Below, one piece after another: positions 17,669 through 28,498 of a stretch of DNA of 64,000 nt. A program made the position numbers and the translations under genes. Where the stretch lies: positions 1 through 64,000 of the forward strand of contig NZ_MEIO01000049.1 of the NCBI RefSeq assembly GCF_002777745.1, in the 5' to 3' direction. The first letter of the stretch is position 1. Each line of letters begins with the position of its first letter. Below the pieces are notes generated by a model. The model was not told the origin of the DNA. It did not search any database and saw only the letters and a program-made list of their open reading frames with translations. The DNA comes from Snodgrassella alvi (GTDB lineage Bacteria; Pseudomonadota; Gammaproteobacteria; Burkholderiales; Neisseriaceae).

Positions 17669-18325
17669 TTGATAGGTATTTTGTTATTATGTGTTGGCTG
17701 GTGGCGATTTTCACCTTATTCACCACGGGTTGTTATGCCTGCATATTTAAATGACGGTGTGGATTGTTCGCAGTTTCCGCCGATGGCTACGGGTGATGAA
17801 CCATTGCAAACAGAAATACCACAAGGGATGCAGCCGTTTGTGTTGCCAAGAGTGAAAATCACTCCTTTGGCTGGGTTTAGTATGCCTGCACGTGTATTAC
17901 ATCGCGCTGCTTATCTTTATGATGAACCCGCTAGTATCTCTACAACTGACTGGTTTGTGGGATGGGGGTTTATGGCTAATGAAAAGATAGTAAAGCGCCT
18001 GAAATTTGAGCAGAGAGGCCGTTTTGGTGGTATTGCCGGTACTAAAGATGGAGGCGCTATGCCATATTCTTATGATGATATGTATCTGAATGCTTCGAAT
18101 GTTCATTTGATTCCGGCAAATAAAAAAATAGCTGCTCAGATTAATGGTATTAAGGTTGGGGATAATGTCCGTGTGGATGGTTGGCTGGTTAGGGTCGATA
18201 TGGGAAATAGGTATGTGGTATCGTCATTGTCACGCACTGACAGGGGAGCCGGAGCGTGTGAAGTAATACTGGTGTGTAATGTTACCCGGCTTGCTTCTGA
18301 AAAAGTGTGGCCGGATTATAAGTGA
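17669..18325 (+). CDS. Membrane-anchored or exported protein of unknown function
   Basis: About 218 residues. An N-terminal hydrophobic segment (IGILLLCVGWW) suggests export or an inner-membrane anchor. The C-terminal half carries YLNASNVHLIPANKKIAAQINGI, VRVDGWLVRVD and SSLSRTDRGAGACEVI. I recall this pattern from uncharacterised proteobacterial proteins with no assigned role. No good start exists in frame; the TTG at 17669 is arbitrary and the real start is probably ATG 17640 if the T7 tract is one base short. The next gene starts 19 bases downstream. Confidence 0.7.
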   Translation: MIGILLLCVGWWRFSPYSPRVVMPAYLNDGVDCSQFPPMATGDEPLQTEIPQGMQPFVLPRVKITPLAGFSMPARVLHRAAYLYDEPASISTTDWFVGWGFMANEKIVKRLKFEQRGRFGGIAGTKDGGAMPYSYDDMYLNASNVHLIPANKKIAAQINGIKVGDNVRVDGWLVRVDMGNRYVVSSLSRTDRGAGACEVILVCNVTRLASEKVWPDYK

Positions 18326-18344
18326 CTTTTGATATGGAGGTGGA

Positions 18345-18764
18345 ATGATGTTAGCTAGATGGCTGCTTGCATTGATGCTGGCCGCTATGGCCAGTACGGT
18401 ATGGGCTGATGTGTATTCAAAAGATGAATTGATTGGTTTTAATCGCGATGCCGCAGCAGGTGGTAAGGGCACTTTGTATGGGCAGTTTGCATTCAGACGA
18501 GATGCGGCAAAGAAGGATGAGGCGATCAAGGAGATTGGCTGGATGACGTTGCAACCGGGTGATTCAATTGGTTTTCATCGGCATGAGCATAATGAGGATA
18601 CTTATATTATTGTTTCTGGGACAGGTCTGTTTACTGATTCGGATGGTAAATCTTATCAAGTTACGGCTGGTGATGTGACAATTGCGCGTAAAGGGCAATC
18701 GCATGCTTTGGCCAATATAGGTAAGGAACCGCTGGTGTTTATTGATGTGATTGCTGAGCAATAA
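18345..18764 (+). CDS. Exported single-domain cupin protein
   Basis: A 139-residue protein with a signal peptide (residues 1-21, ending VWA) and one cupin barrel. The metal-binding motif is GFHRHEHNEDTYIIVSG, with two or three histidines and a glutamate, and the second cupin block is GDVTIARKGQSHALANIG. Such proteins are small metal-dependent enzymes or sugar-binding proteins; the substrate is unknown. GGAGGTGGA lies directly before the ATG. It probably shares a transcript with the preceding gene. Confidence 0.88.
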   Translation: MMLARWLLALMLAAMASTVWADVYSKDELIGFNRDAAAGGKGTLYGQFAFRRDAAKKDEAIKEIGWMTLQPGDSIGFHRHEHNEDTYIIVSGTGLFTDSDGKSYQVTAGDVTIARKGQSHALANIGKEPLVFIDVIAEQ

Positions 18765-18868
18765 TTTCAGGTGCAGTTTTACTGATCAGATGGATAGCCG
18801 GAGCGGGATGTTGGTTTTTTGCTCTTCGAACAGAATGTAATTGGGCAGAGATAAGGCTGTTTATATAT

Positions 18869-18905
18869 AAACCGTCAGACAACGGTATGTCTGACGGTTT
18901 TTGTG
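18869..18905. terminator. Bidirectional terminator between cupin gene and grpE
   Basis: AAACCGTCAGACA at 18869-18881 pairs perfectly with TGTCTGACGGTTT at 18888-18900 around a six-base loop, with T residues continuing on the plus strand and A/T residues on the minus side. The flanking genes converge here, so one hairpin can end both transcripts. Confidence 0.85.
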
Positions 18906-18914
18906 TAAGCGGAT

Positions 18915-19463
18915 TTATTCTGCGTCAGCAGCTTTGGCTACGGTTACCATAGCAGGGCGCAATACGCGGTCGGCAAGTGTATAGCCTTTTTTCATTACGG
19001 AAACCACGGTGTTGGGTTCCTGTTCGCTTTCTACGCTTTGTAAGGCCTGATGGCGGTGCGGGTCGAGTTTGTCACCGGCTTTAGGCGCGATTTCTTTCAC
19101 GTTAGATTGGTCGAAAGCTTTTTGTAGTTCGGTCAAGGTCATTTGTACGCCCATTTTCAGGGCATCAAAGTTGCCGCTCTGATCTTGCAGCGCCATTTCC
19201 AGATAGTCTTTAACGGGCAGCATGGCACTGGCAAATTTCTGGCCGGCAAATTTGTGTGCGCTTTCAATTTCTTCCTGATGACGCCGGCGCAGGTTTTGTT
19301 CGGTGGCGAGCGAGCGTAGTTGTTCGTCTTTGATTTGTCCTTCCAGCTCGTTGATTCGTTCCTGCAAATCTTCGATTGTGGGTTCGGGAGCAACAGTTGG
19401 TTCGGTGGTTTCGGTGTTATCGTTGATCTGAGTTTCGTTTTCGGTGTTGTTTTCCGGTTGCAT
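18915..19463 (-). CDS. grpE: GrpE nucleotide exchange factor of DnaK
   Basis: A 182-residue cytoplasmic GrpE, which releases ADP from DnaK during protein folding and heat stress. The acidic, Thr/Glu-rich N-terminus (residues 1-30) leads into a long coiled coil (IEDLQERINELEGQI to about residue 90) and then the beta domain with the signature VVSVMKKGYTLADRVLRPAMVTVAK. AGAGGAAA lies before the ATG. dnaK and dnaJ are not adjacent here. Confidence 0.97.
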   Translation of the reverse strand: MQPENNTENETQINDNTETTEPTVAPEPTIEDLQERINELEGQIKDEQLRSLATEQNLRRRHQEEIESAHKFAGQKFASAMLPVKDYLEMALQDQSGNFDALKMGVQMTLTELQKAFDQSNVKEIAPKAGDKLDPHRHQALQSVESEQEPNTVVSVMKKGYTLADRVLRPAMVTVAKAADAE

Positions 19464-19689
19464 GTTTTTTCCTCTGCAAAAAGGTAAATTATTTTATTAA
19501 ATTGGGTCGTTATGATTTGATTTCAAGCTTCAGGCATGGGTTTATGGCAGATTTTACTATAGAGAATTACGGCTCTGATTTTGTTAAGGAATTTATTGAT
19601 GCTTTCTTGTCTGGGTATTTAAATGTTTTTATTTGGGTGAGAAGTGCAAATATACGAGTGGGAGTGGTTGGGTCGTCAGAGAGCTAATA

Positions 19690-19719
19690 GACGGGCAGGA
19701 TAAGAGGTTTCTGCCCGTC
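19690..19719 (-). terminator. Probable hairpin terminator of ppc
   Basis: GACGGGCAG at 19690-19698 pairs with CTGCCCGTC at 19711-19719, just after the ppc stop on the minus strand. The stem is GC-rich but the minus-strand tail (TATTAGC) is not a strong T run. Confidence 0.6.
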
Positions 19720-19733
19720 ACTTTGTCTGATAT

Positions 19734-22436
19734 TTAGCCGGTATTACGCAATCCCTGAGCAATCCCGTTAATGGTCAGGTGGATAAGCTGAAGTAATTCG
19801 CTGTTATTTGGTTGCTGGCGCAGTTGTTGCAGTAAATGTACTTGAAGCCAGTTCAGGGTATTCAGGTAGGGAATGCGTAAGGCCAGCGAGCGTGCCAGAG
19901 TGCGGTTATCGCTCAGGTAGTGCTGGCGTTGCAGAATGTTGAGTAAGGCTTGTCGGCTGCGCTCAAATTCATTTGCCAGCATGGTGTAAATGGTTTGGGC
20001 GGCTTCCTGATCGCTGGCAAGGCTGACATAGGCTTTGGCTATGGTGAGATCTGCTTTTGCCATGACCTGATCCATGTTGGACAGCATGGTCTGGAAAAAG
20101 GAGCTGTGTTGTGCCTGTTGCTGTAGGCGCTGTAAATTGTTGCTGTCCTGTTCGATGAGATCGGCTACAGCGCTGCCAAAGCCATACCATGCGGGTAGCA
20201 TGAGGCGATTTTGCGTCCAGGAAAATACCCACGGTATGGCACGTAAATCCTGAATTTTGCTCAGTGTTTTACGGCTGGCAGGACGGCTGCCGATATTGAG
20301 GCTGGCAATTTCCTGAATGGGACTGGTTTGCAGGAAGTAATCAATAAATCCGGGAAAGGTGATCAGCTGGCGGTAATACTTGAATGCACTGGCGGACAGG
20401 GCATCCATCAGTTTGCTGTCAGGTTCGCTGTTCTGGGGTGGTAACACTGTGGCTTCGAGGGTGGCGGCAATCAGGGCTTCGAGGTTGCGTTCGGCATTGG
20501 TGGGGTCGGCGTATTTGGCGGTGATTACTTCACCCTGTTCGGTGATGCGTATCTGGCCGGCCACGCTGCCGGCTGGCTGTGCCATGATTGCATCGAAAGA
20601 AGGACCGCCGCCACGACCAACACTGCCGCCGCGTCCATGAAATAGTCGCAGGCGGATATGATGGCGGTCAAATAGTTGTACCAGTTCGGACTCAGCCTGA
20701 TACAGTGACCACTGGCTGGTGACGTAACCTCCATCTTTATTGCTGTCGGAATAACCCAGCATGATTTCCTGTAGGTTGTCACGGCTGTGCAGGAAGGCTC
20801 GATACCAGGGCAGGTTGAACAGGTTATCCATGATGCTGAGGCAATTATGTAGGGCATCTATGGTCTCAAACAGGGGAACGATGTTAATACGGCTTGTGGG
20901 TTTTTCATTGCTGATATTCAAGAGGCCGGTTTCTTTAAGCAGTAATGCGACTACCAGTATGTCGCTAACGGTTTCGGCATTAGAGATGATGCACTGGTTG
21001 ATGGCTGTTTCACCATAGTGATTTTTGATATGGGTAGCGGTCTGGAAAATAGCCAGTTCACGCACGGTGTGAGGGCTATACTGGATATAAGGGCTATATA
21101 GGGGACGCTGGGTGCTCAGTTCGCGTAACAGTACGCGCTGTTTGGCTGCTTCGCTTAAGGTCTGAAAGGCTTCAAGACCTGCGTGGGTAAACAATTCGGC
21201 CACTACTTCGGCATGTTTGGCAGCATGCTGGCGTAAGTCTATGGACATCAGATGGAAGCCAAATAGCGAGACAGAACGAATCAGATCGGCTAATTTGCCA
21301 TGGCTAAGCAGGGCGCTGCCATTTTGTTGCAGCGAGCTGGAAATATTATTGAGTTCCTGTAGTAGTTCTGCCGGTTGTTGATAGGGTGGCAAACCGTGAT
21401 GCGGGCTTTCTGGTTGAATTCTCAGTCGCTGCGCTGTGGCATTGAGGCGTGCCTGTATATAGGTGAGGGCACGGCGATATGGTTCTTCGATGTGTGCTGT
21501 GGCGGTATCTGGGGATTGTTCGGCCATCTGGAGAATAGTGTTATGAACCTGTACACGGCGGGATGACAGTGGTAATAGCTGATGCAGTTCATCCAGACAC
21601 TGATGATAATGTTGCAACAGGGTGTTAGCCTGAAAGGTAAAGGCTTCCAGCAAGGTATCAGCATTGACAAAGGGGTTGCCGTCACGATCACCGCCAACCC
21701 AGCCTCCTATGCTGAGTACGTTGGGTAAACTGGTGTGCGGGTAGATGTCGGCAAGCTGCTGTTGCAGCTTGCGATACAGTGCTGGTACTGCCTTGAAAAA
21801 GCTTAACGGGAAATAGGTTACGCTATTGTAGATTTCATCGCTAACGCTGATTTTGAAATGGCGGGTTTCGTCAGTTTGCCATAATGCCAACAGAATCGCT
21901 TCTGTCTGTTGCTGTAGTTGTTCGCTATGATATTTGTCGGCGTAGGTGCGCTCATTGAGAATGGTACGGATATGACGATGGAAACATAGGATGCATTGGC
22001 GTTGTACTTCGGTGGGGTGGGCGGTGAGAACGGCGCTGATACTGGTGCGCTGTAAGGTTTGTTCCAGCTCGGAAGTACTGATATGTTGTTGCTGAATCTG
22101 GTTGATAACGCGAATAAAGCTTGTACGCCCGGGATGCTGGCTATTGTTTTCATATGCCTGTCGCCGCCGTTCGTGATGGGCATCTTCAGCGATGTTCAAT
22201 ACCTGTGCAAACAGGCTGCATGCGCGAATCAGATCTTGCTGTTGGTTCAGGTCGAGGGTGGGGAGTGCCTGCTGGATAGTGGTTTGTGGTTGACTACCAT
22301 TGAGTAGCTGGCGTAATACGGTTTGTACCGCTGTGGTAGTTTCATGTTGTAGGATATTGAATAAGGCCTGAGTCAGAAAGCTGATATCTGCTGACAGGGG
22401 AGCGTCTTTGTGTTTGTCCAGAAGTGGGGTGGGCAT
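19734..22436 (-). CDS. ppc: Phosphoenolpyruvate carboxylase
   Basis: A 900-residue cytoplasmic enzyme that adds bicarbonate to phosphoenolpyruvate to make oxaloacetate, refilling the TCA cycle. Catalytic blocks are intact: VLTAHPTEVQRQ with its histidine near residue 137, GWVGGDRDGNPFV, GYSDSNKDGGYVTSQW and the glycine loop FHGRGGSVGRGGGP. The C-terminus ends NTG, as in bacterial PEPC. ATG at 22436 has GGGAAAAA upstream. Flanking genes face away or are unrelated, so it is monocistronic. Confidence 0.98.
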   Translation of the reverse strand: MPTPLLDKHKDAPLSADISFLTQALFNILQHETTTAVQTVLRQLLNGSQPQTTIQQALPTLDLNQQQDLIRACSLFAQVLNIAEDAHHERRRQAYENNSQHPGRTSFIRVINQIQQQHISTSELEQTLQRTSISAVLTAHPTEVQRQCILCFHRHIRTILNERTYADKYHSEQLQQQTEAILLALWQTDETRHFKISVSDEIYNSVTYFPLSFFKAVPALYRKLQQQLADIYPHTSLPNVLSIGGWVGGDRDGNPFVNADTLLEAFTFQANTLLQHYHQCLDELHQLLPLSSRRVQVHNTILQMAEQSPDTATAHIEEPYRRALTYIQARLNATAQRLRIQPESPHHGLPPYQQPAELLQELNNISSSLQQNGSALLSHGKLADLIRSVSLFGFHLMSIDLRQHAAKHAEVVAELFTHAGLEAFQTLSEAAKQRVLLRELSTQRPLYSPYIQYSPHTVRELAIFQTATHIKNHYGETAINQCIISNAETVSDILVVALLLKETGLLNISNEKPTSRINIVPLFETIDALHNCLSIMDNLFNLPWYRAFLHSRDNLQEIMLGYSDSNKDGGYVTSQWSLYQAESELVQLFDRHHIRLRLFHGRGGSVGRGGGPSFDAIMAQPAGSVAGQIRITEQGEVITAKYADPTNAERNLEALIAATLEATVLPPQNSEPDSKLMDALSASAFKYYRQLITFPGFIDYFLQTSPIQEIASLNIGSRPASRKTLSKIQDLRAIPWVFSWTQNRLMLPAWYGFGSAVADLIEQDSNNLQRLQQQAQHSSFFQTMLSNMDQVMAKADLTIAKAYVSLASDQEAAQTIYTMLANEFERSRQALLNILQRQHYLSDNRTLARSLALRIPYLNTLNWLQVHLLQQLRQQPNNSELLQLIHLTINGIAQGLRNTG

Positions 22437-22800
22437 TGTTTTTCCCTATTGTAGATTGGTATGTTTATGTTGAATAGCTTGCTCCATGATATTACTTGAT
22501 GCTGCTGCCGGCAATACTGCTGATTTGATAAAGAGTTATAACTACTGCTTCTTAGGTTACAAAAATATATTCTTTCTCAATTGTCTGGGCAGCCTTTTAT
22601 ATTGTTGGTTATCTGTAGTATGGCAGAATGGTATTGCTGCTTGGTTTTATGTATTCTACTTATAATACTTTGTCATGTTTATTGATGTGGTTGGTATTTT
22701 ACTGTCGGGACATAGCCTGAACAGGTGAATTCTAATATATGCCGGTATATTTACTGTACTACTGCCGACGTTGTTGGTATCCGTTGGGTCTATGGGAGAA
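22437..22800. other. Divergent promoter region of ppc and cysT
   Basis: About 365 bases separating two divergently read genes. AT-rich, no RNA gene recognised. It must contain promoters for both directions, but no clear consensus pair was singled out. No sulfate-binding protein gene is present here. Confidence 0.5.
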
Positions 22801-22806
22801 AAAGTT

Positions 22807-23643
22807 ATGCTGTTATTGAAACAGCCATCTGTATTGCCCGGTTTTACGCTTAGTTTGGGAGTAAGTGTGTTATCGCTGTCATTGCTGGTGTTATTACCAT
22901 TTGCGATGCTGGTATGGACAGTTACTGATTTGGGCTGGCATGGGTTTATACGGGTCATTTCCGAACCACGGACACTTACTGCGGTATGGCTGACTCTGAA
23001 AATGTCTTTACTGGCAATGCTGGCCAGTGTGTTACTGGGAATGTTAGTGGCATGGGTGTTGGTGCGCTATCATTTCTGGGGCAAGGATCTGGTCAATGCT
23101 CTGGTGGATTTACCATTTGCGTTACCGACTGCGGTAACGGGGGTGGCTCTGGCTACTTTATATGCACCTACTGGCTGGATAGGCGCCATATTTATCCGAT
23201 TCGGCTGGCAGATAGCATTTACACCTACAGGTATCTGGCTGGCATTATTACTGGTTAGTTTACCGTTTGTGGTACGAGCTGTGCAGCCGGTGCTTGCTGA
23301 GTTGTCAGGAGAATATGAGGAAGCAGCGGCGATATTGGGTGCATCCAGATTAACAATTATTTTCAAGGTACTGTTGCCGGAAGTGTTGCCGGCACTGGTA
23401 ATGGGTGCTGGCATGGCTTTTGCGCGTGCCACTGGTGAGTATGGTTCAGTCATTTTTATAGCAGGTAATGTGCCATTTAAATCAGAAATTCTTCCGCTGA
23501 TTATTGTCAGTAAATTTGAACTGTTTGATTTACCGGCCGCAGCGGCGGTAGCACTATTTATGTTGATTATTTCTTTTGCTATTTTATTTACACTGAACTT
23601 ATGGCAATGGCGTTTAAGCCGGCGTATGCAGGGGCGATACTGA
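22807..23643 (+). CDS. cysT: Sulfate/thiosulfate ABC transporter permease CysT (CysU)
   Basis: About 278 residues with six membrane helices. Family blocks include LPGFTLSLGVSVLSLSLLVLLP at the N-terminus, VDLPFALPTAVTGVALATLY and the coupling motif EEAAAILGASRLTIIFKVLLPEV. It forms half of the sulfate channel with CysW. The ATG at 22807 has GGGAGA seven bases upstream and is preferred to the upstream alternative at 22771. It overlaps cysW by one base (TGATG). Confidence 0.94.
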   Translation: MLLLKQPSVLPGFTLSLGVSVLSLSLLVLLPFAMLVWTVTDLGWHGFIRVISEPRTLTAVWLTLKMSLLAMLASVLLGMLVAWVLVRYHFWGKDLVNALVDLPFALPTAVTGVALATLYAPTGWIGAIFIRFGWQIAFTPTGIWLALLLVSLPFVVRAVQPVLAELSGEYEEAAAILGASRLTIIFKVLLPEVLPALVMGAGMAFARATGEYGSVIFIAGNVPFKSEILPLIIVSKFELFDLPAAAAVALFMLIISFAILFTLNLWQWRLSRRMQGRY

Positions 23644-24515
23644 TGAGTACAGTTAAAACTAATGAGTTACTCACCGAACCGCGTTGGCTGCGCTATTTGC
23701 TGGTTACTATGATGTTGTTGTTTTTGGGGATGTTGTTATTGCTGCCATTGTTGTCGGTATTCAGCTTTGCACTGGCAAAGGGCTGGCAACTTTATCTGGC
23801 TGCTTTGACTGACGATGAAGTATTTGCAGCTGTGCGCTTGTCATTGCTGATTACTCTGATTGTGGTACCGATTAATGTAGTGCTGGGGGTGGCGATGGCA
23901 TGGCTGTTAACTCATTTTTCTTTTCGCGGGAAACAGCTATGGACAACATTACTGGATTTGCCGTTTGCAGTATCTCCAGTTGTAGCTGGACTGATGTTTG
24001 TATTGTTGTTTGGCAGTAATAGCTGGTTTGGCGGCTGGCTGGAAACACATGGAGTACAGATTATTTTTGCGGTACCGGGCATGGTGCTGGCTACTCTGTT
24101 TGTAACATTTCCATTTGTGGCACGTGAATTAATTCCATTAATGCAGGCACAGGGAAGCAGTGAAGAACAGGCAGCACTGATACTGGGTGCCAGTGGCTGG
24201 CAAATGTTCTGGCGTGTGACTTTACCCAATCTGAAATGGGCGTTGGTTTACGGCATTATTCTGACTAATGCCCGTGCGATGGGTGAATTTGGGGCGGTTA
24301 GCATGGTTTCCGGCCATATTCGTGGTGAAACCAATACTATGCCGTTATTGGTGGAAATGATGTACAACGAATACAACATGGTAGGTGCGTTTGCTGTGTC
24401 CAGTTTGCTGGCCATTCTGGCGTTATGTACTTTGATATTGCAGAAATATCTTAACTGGCGACAGGTGCATTTGTTCAGAGATGCGCAACGTCGGCGGGTA
24501 GCTGTAACAGATTAA
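23643..24515 (+). CDS. cysW: Sulfate/thiosulfate ABC transporter permease CysW
   Basis: About 290 residues, six helices, paired with CysT. Visible blocks are LLDLPFAVSPVVAGLMFVLLFG, LATLFVTFPFVARELIPLM, the coupling motif EEQAALILGASGWQMFWRVTLPN and NARAMGEFGAVSMVSGHIRG, which is diagnostic of CysW. ATG at 23643 overlaps the cysT stop and gives MSTVKTNELL. Continuous with cysA downstream. Confidence 0.96.
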   Translation: MSTVKTNELLTEPRWLRYLLVTMMLLFLGMLLLLPLLSVFSFALAKGWQLYLAALTDDEVFAAVRLSLLITLIVVPINVVLGVAMAWLLTHFSFRGKQLWTTLLDLPFAVSPVVAGLMFVLLFGSNSWFGGWLETHGVQIIFAVPGMVLATLFVTFPFVARELIPLMQAQGSSEEQAALILGASGWQMFWRVTLPNLKWALVYGIILTNARAMGEFGAVSMVSGHIRGETNTMPLLVEMMYNEYNMVGAFAVSSLLAILALCTLILQKYLNWRQVHLFRDAQRRRVAVTD

Positions 24516-24546
24516 ACAGTAAGGTGCTGTGTGTTGGGTGATGATT

Positions 24547-25629
24547 ATGAGTATTCGTATTAAACATTTGAATAAATATTATGGTAATTATCATGCCTTA
24601 CAGGATATTAACCTACAGGTGCCAACTGGTTCTCTGACAGCTTTGCTTGGTCCTTCTGGTTGTGGCAAAACTACTTTGTTACGCATTATTGCCGGGTTGG
24701 AGCATGCAGATTCTGGCGAGCTGTTTTTTGCTGATGAGGATGTTAGTAACTTTCATGTACGGGAGCGGCGGGTTGGGTTTATGTTTCAACACTATGCGCT
24801 GTTTCGTCATATGACTGTGTTTGATAATGTTGCATTTGGCTTGCAAGTGATGCCACGACGCTTGCGCCCCAGTAAGGCGGAGATAGCCGCACGGGTAGAA
24901 GAATTACTGCAATTGGTACAGTTAGGCTGGCTGGCTAAAGTATATCCGCAGCAATTATCCGGTGGCCAGCGCCAGCGTATTGCCTTGGCACGGGCTTTGG
25001 CAACCAAGCCAAAACTGCTGTTGCTGGATGAACCATTTGGCGCACTGGATGCTAAGGTACGCAAGGAGTTACGCCAATGGCTGGTGGAAATTCACCATCA
25101 GTTGGGTATTACCAGTGTGTTGGTTACGCATGACCAAGAAGAGGCTCTAGAAATGGCGGATCAGATTGTGGTGATGAATCAAGGCAAAATTGAGCAAAGT
25201 GGTACACCAGTGTCTTTGTATGATAATCCAGAAAATGTATTTGTAACCGAATTTCTGGGCGAGGTGAATATTTTTGAGGATGCCTGTATTGAACAGGGAC
25301 AGTTGTGTGTGGGTAGCTATTATGAGCCGGTCACTACGGGAGAACGTGCGTGCCAGAATGTAGCTGTATATATTCGCCCGCAGGACGTGCAAGTGTTAAC
25401 TCATAGCGAGAATAATGTCATTGCTTCTGCTGCTGTGGAAGAAATACATGTTGTCGGTGCACAGGTTAGATTATGGTTACGACGAAAAGATAATAAACAA
25501 CGTATACAGGTATGGTTATCACCAGCAGAATTTCGTGCACTGGCTTTGCAACCATTGCAAACAGTCTGGTTTAAGCCACAACGCCTGACTATGTTCAGGT
25601 TGCCTGAAATGGTGGATTATGTGATCTAG
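24547..25629 (+). CDS. cysA: Sulfate/thiosulfate ABC transporter ATPase CysA
   Basis: About 360 residues. The N-terminal ABC domain has Walker [11 protein letters not shown]-loop [22 protein letters not shown], signature [15 protein letters not shown], Walker [13 protein letters not shown] and switch [15 protein letters not shown]. The regulatory TOBE-like C-terminal domain begins near residue 240. FLGEVNIFE is the usual CysA junction. Several starts lie close together (24529, 24541, 24547); MSIRIKH at 24547 is the family start with GGG eight bases upstream. No cysP or sbp gene accompanies it in the window. Confidence 0.95.
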   Translation: MSIRIKHLNKYYGNYHALQDINLQVPTGSLTALLGPSGCGKTTLLRIIAGLEHADSGELFFADEDVSNFHVRERRVGFMFQHYALFRHMTVFDNVAFGLQVMPRRLRPSKAEIAARVEELLQLVQLGWLAKVYPQQLSGGQRQRIALARALATKPKLLLLDEPFGALDAKVRKELRQWLVEIHHQLGITSVLVTHDQEEALEMADQIVVMNQGKIEQSGTPVSLYDNPENVFVTEFLGEVNIFEDACIEQGQLCVGSYYEPVTTGERACQNVAVYIRPQDVQVLTHSENNVIASAAVEEIHVVGAQVRLWLRRKDNKQRIQVWLSPAEFRALALQPLQTVWFKPQRLTMFRLPEMVDYVI

Positions 25630-26080
25630 TGATATGCATAATAAGCGTTGATTAATGCAAATAAATTTTTCAAACTAAATTATAATTGACCACATTAATG
25701 GTATGAGAAAATTCAGTTTTAGGTTTGCTATTAATTTATATGGAATTATATATTTTTACCCGTAAGCTGATATTTTAGAATGATACAGAAAGTTGATTAA
25801 TTGTATTGTTGACTATCTGAATCGGTATCAATTGCAATGGCAGATTTTAATATTTATAAATCAATATTTTTCTATACTATTTGGTTAGGGATATTCTTTT
25901 ATAGTAATTAGGAGATTTGATTAAGAGCAGCCTTGTTTATTATTATGAAATATAAATTCTGGATAATTGTTTACTTTATAATTTTTATGTGGTTTGTTTG
26001 ATATATTTATTGAAACAGAATGCTCATAAATTCAATTCTGATTTTTTTTGATATTTGAATCCGTGTGGATATTATATAGC
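25630..26080. other. AT-rich intergenic stretch
   Basis: About 450 bases between convergent cysA and murA, very poor in G and C. No ORF or structured RNA could be supported. Confidence 0.5.
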
Positions 26081-26083
26081 AAC

Positions 26084-26112
26084 AGGGCTACTTAGATTTT
26101 CCCAGTAGCCCT
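26084..26112. terminator. Hairpin terminator between cysA and murA
   Basis: AGGGCTACT at 26084-26092 pairs with AGTAGCCCT at 26104-26112 around an 11-base loop. The plus-strand tail is ATTTGTTTG. Placed 22 bases after the murA stop, it probably ends the murA transcript and may also stop read-through from the left. Confidence 0.7.
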
Positions 26113-26134
26113 ATTTGTTTGATTGTGATATTTA

Positions 26135-27680
<1,546 letters not shown>

Positions 27681-27736
27681 GGCAGGCTCCAGAATGGCTA
27701 TTGATAAATGGTGACTATTATAGCGTTTTAGTTTGT

Positions 27737-28498
27737 CTAATTGCGTAATTTCCAGCCAGATTTCAGTATGACGCAGACAAGAATACACAGGCCAATAGCA
27801 AAGCTGCCAACTACGGTTAATGCCAGCCAGGGGGAGGAGTCACTTTGGCCGAAAAAGCCAAAACGAAAACCATCGATGATGTAAAAAACTGGATTGAAAT
27901 GGCTGAGAGAACGCCAGAATGCTGGCAAGCTATTAATGGAATAGAATACGCCAGACAGGAAAGTTAGGGGCATGATGAGAAAATTCTGGAATGCTGCCAG
28001 TTGGTCGAATTTTTCCGCGACAATGCCAGCCAGAAGACCAAACATTCCCATAATTGCACAGCCCAGCAGGGCGAATATGATTATCCAGCCAATATGATAG
28101 GGCTGATGTAATCCGAAGAAGGCTGTTACTGCTATAACACCGATCCCCACCATTAATCCGCGCAGGATGGAAGCAGCTACATAGGCGCAGAAGAAAGCAG
28201 CAGTACCTAATGGCGGTAACAGGATAAATATTAGATTACCGGTGATACGTGACTGAATCAGGCTTGAGGATGAATTGGCAAAAGCATTTTGCAGCATAGA
28301 CATCATGGCCAAGCCCGGTATCAGAAATGCGTTGTAGCTGACGCCGGGTAAGACATCAGGATGTCCCTTCATGACTTGAGCAAAAATCAGCTGGTACAGC
28401 AGTGCAGTCAGAATAGGCGCTGACAGGGTTTGAAAGCCTACTTTCCAGAAACGGAGTACTTCTTTTTTAAACAGGGTATAGCAACCGATGGTATTCAT
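27737..28498 (-). CDS. ABC-2 type exporter permease (YadH-like)
   Basis: A 253-residue inner-membrane permease with about six helices. It begins GCYTLFKKEVLRFWKVGFQTLSAPILTALLY and contains the ABC-2 block FLIMPLTFLSGVFYSINSLPAFWRSLSHFNPVFYIIDGFRFGFFG. With the overlapping ATPase gene it forms an exporter of the YadGH type; the substrate is unknown, although the ibaG-murA neighbourhood hints at envelope function. The start overlaps the ATPase stop by four bases. Confidence 0.93.
   Translation of the reverse strand: MNTIGCYTLFKKEVLRFWKVGFQTLSAPILTALLYQLIFAQVMKGHPDVLPGVSYNAFLIPGLAMMSMLQNAFANSSSSLIQSRITGNLIFILLPPLGTAAFFCAYVAASILRGLMVGIGVIAVTAFFGLHQPYHIGWIIIFALLGCAIMGMFGLLAGIVAEKFDQLAAFQNFLIMPLTFLSGVFYSINSLPAFWRSLSHFNPVFYIIDGFRFGFFGQSDSSPWLALTVVGSFAIGLCILVCVILKSGWKLRN

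Noticed and set aside
19502-19687. A 61-residue plus-strand ORF between grpE and ppc
   Set aside because: Weak start, no recognisable motif, and it spans the grpE upstream region; probably chance.
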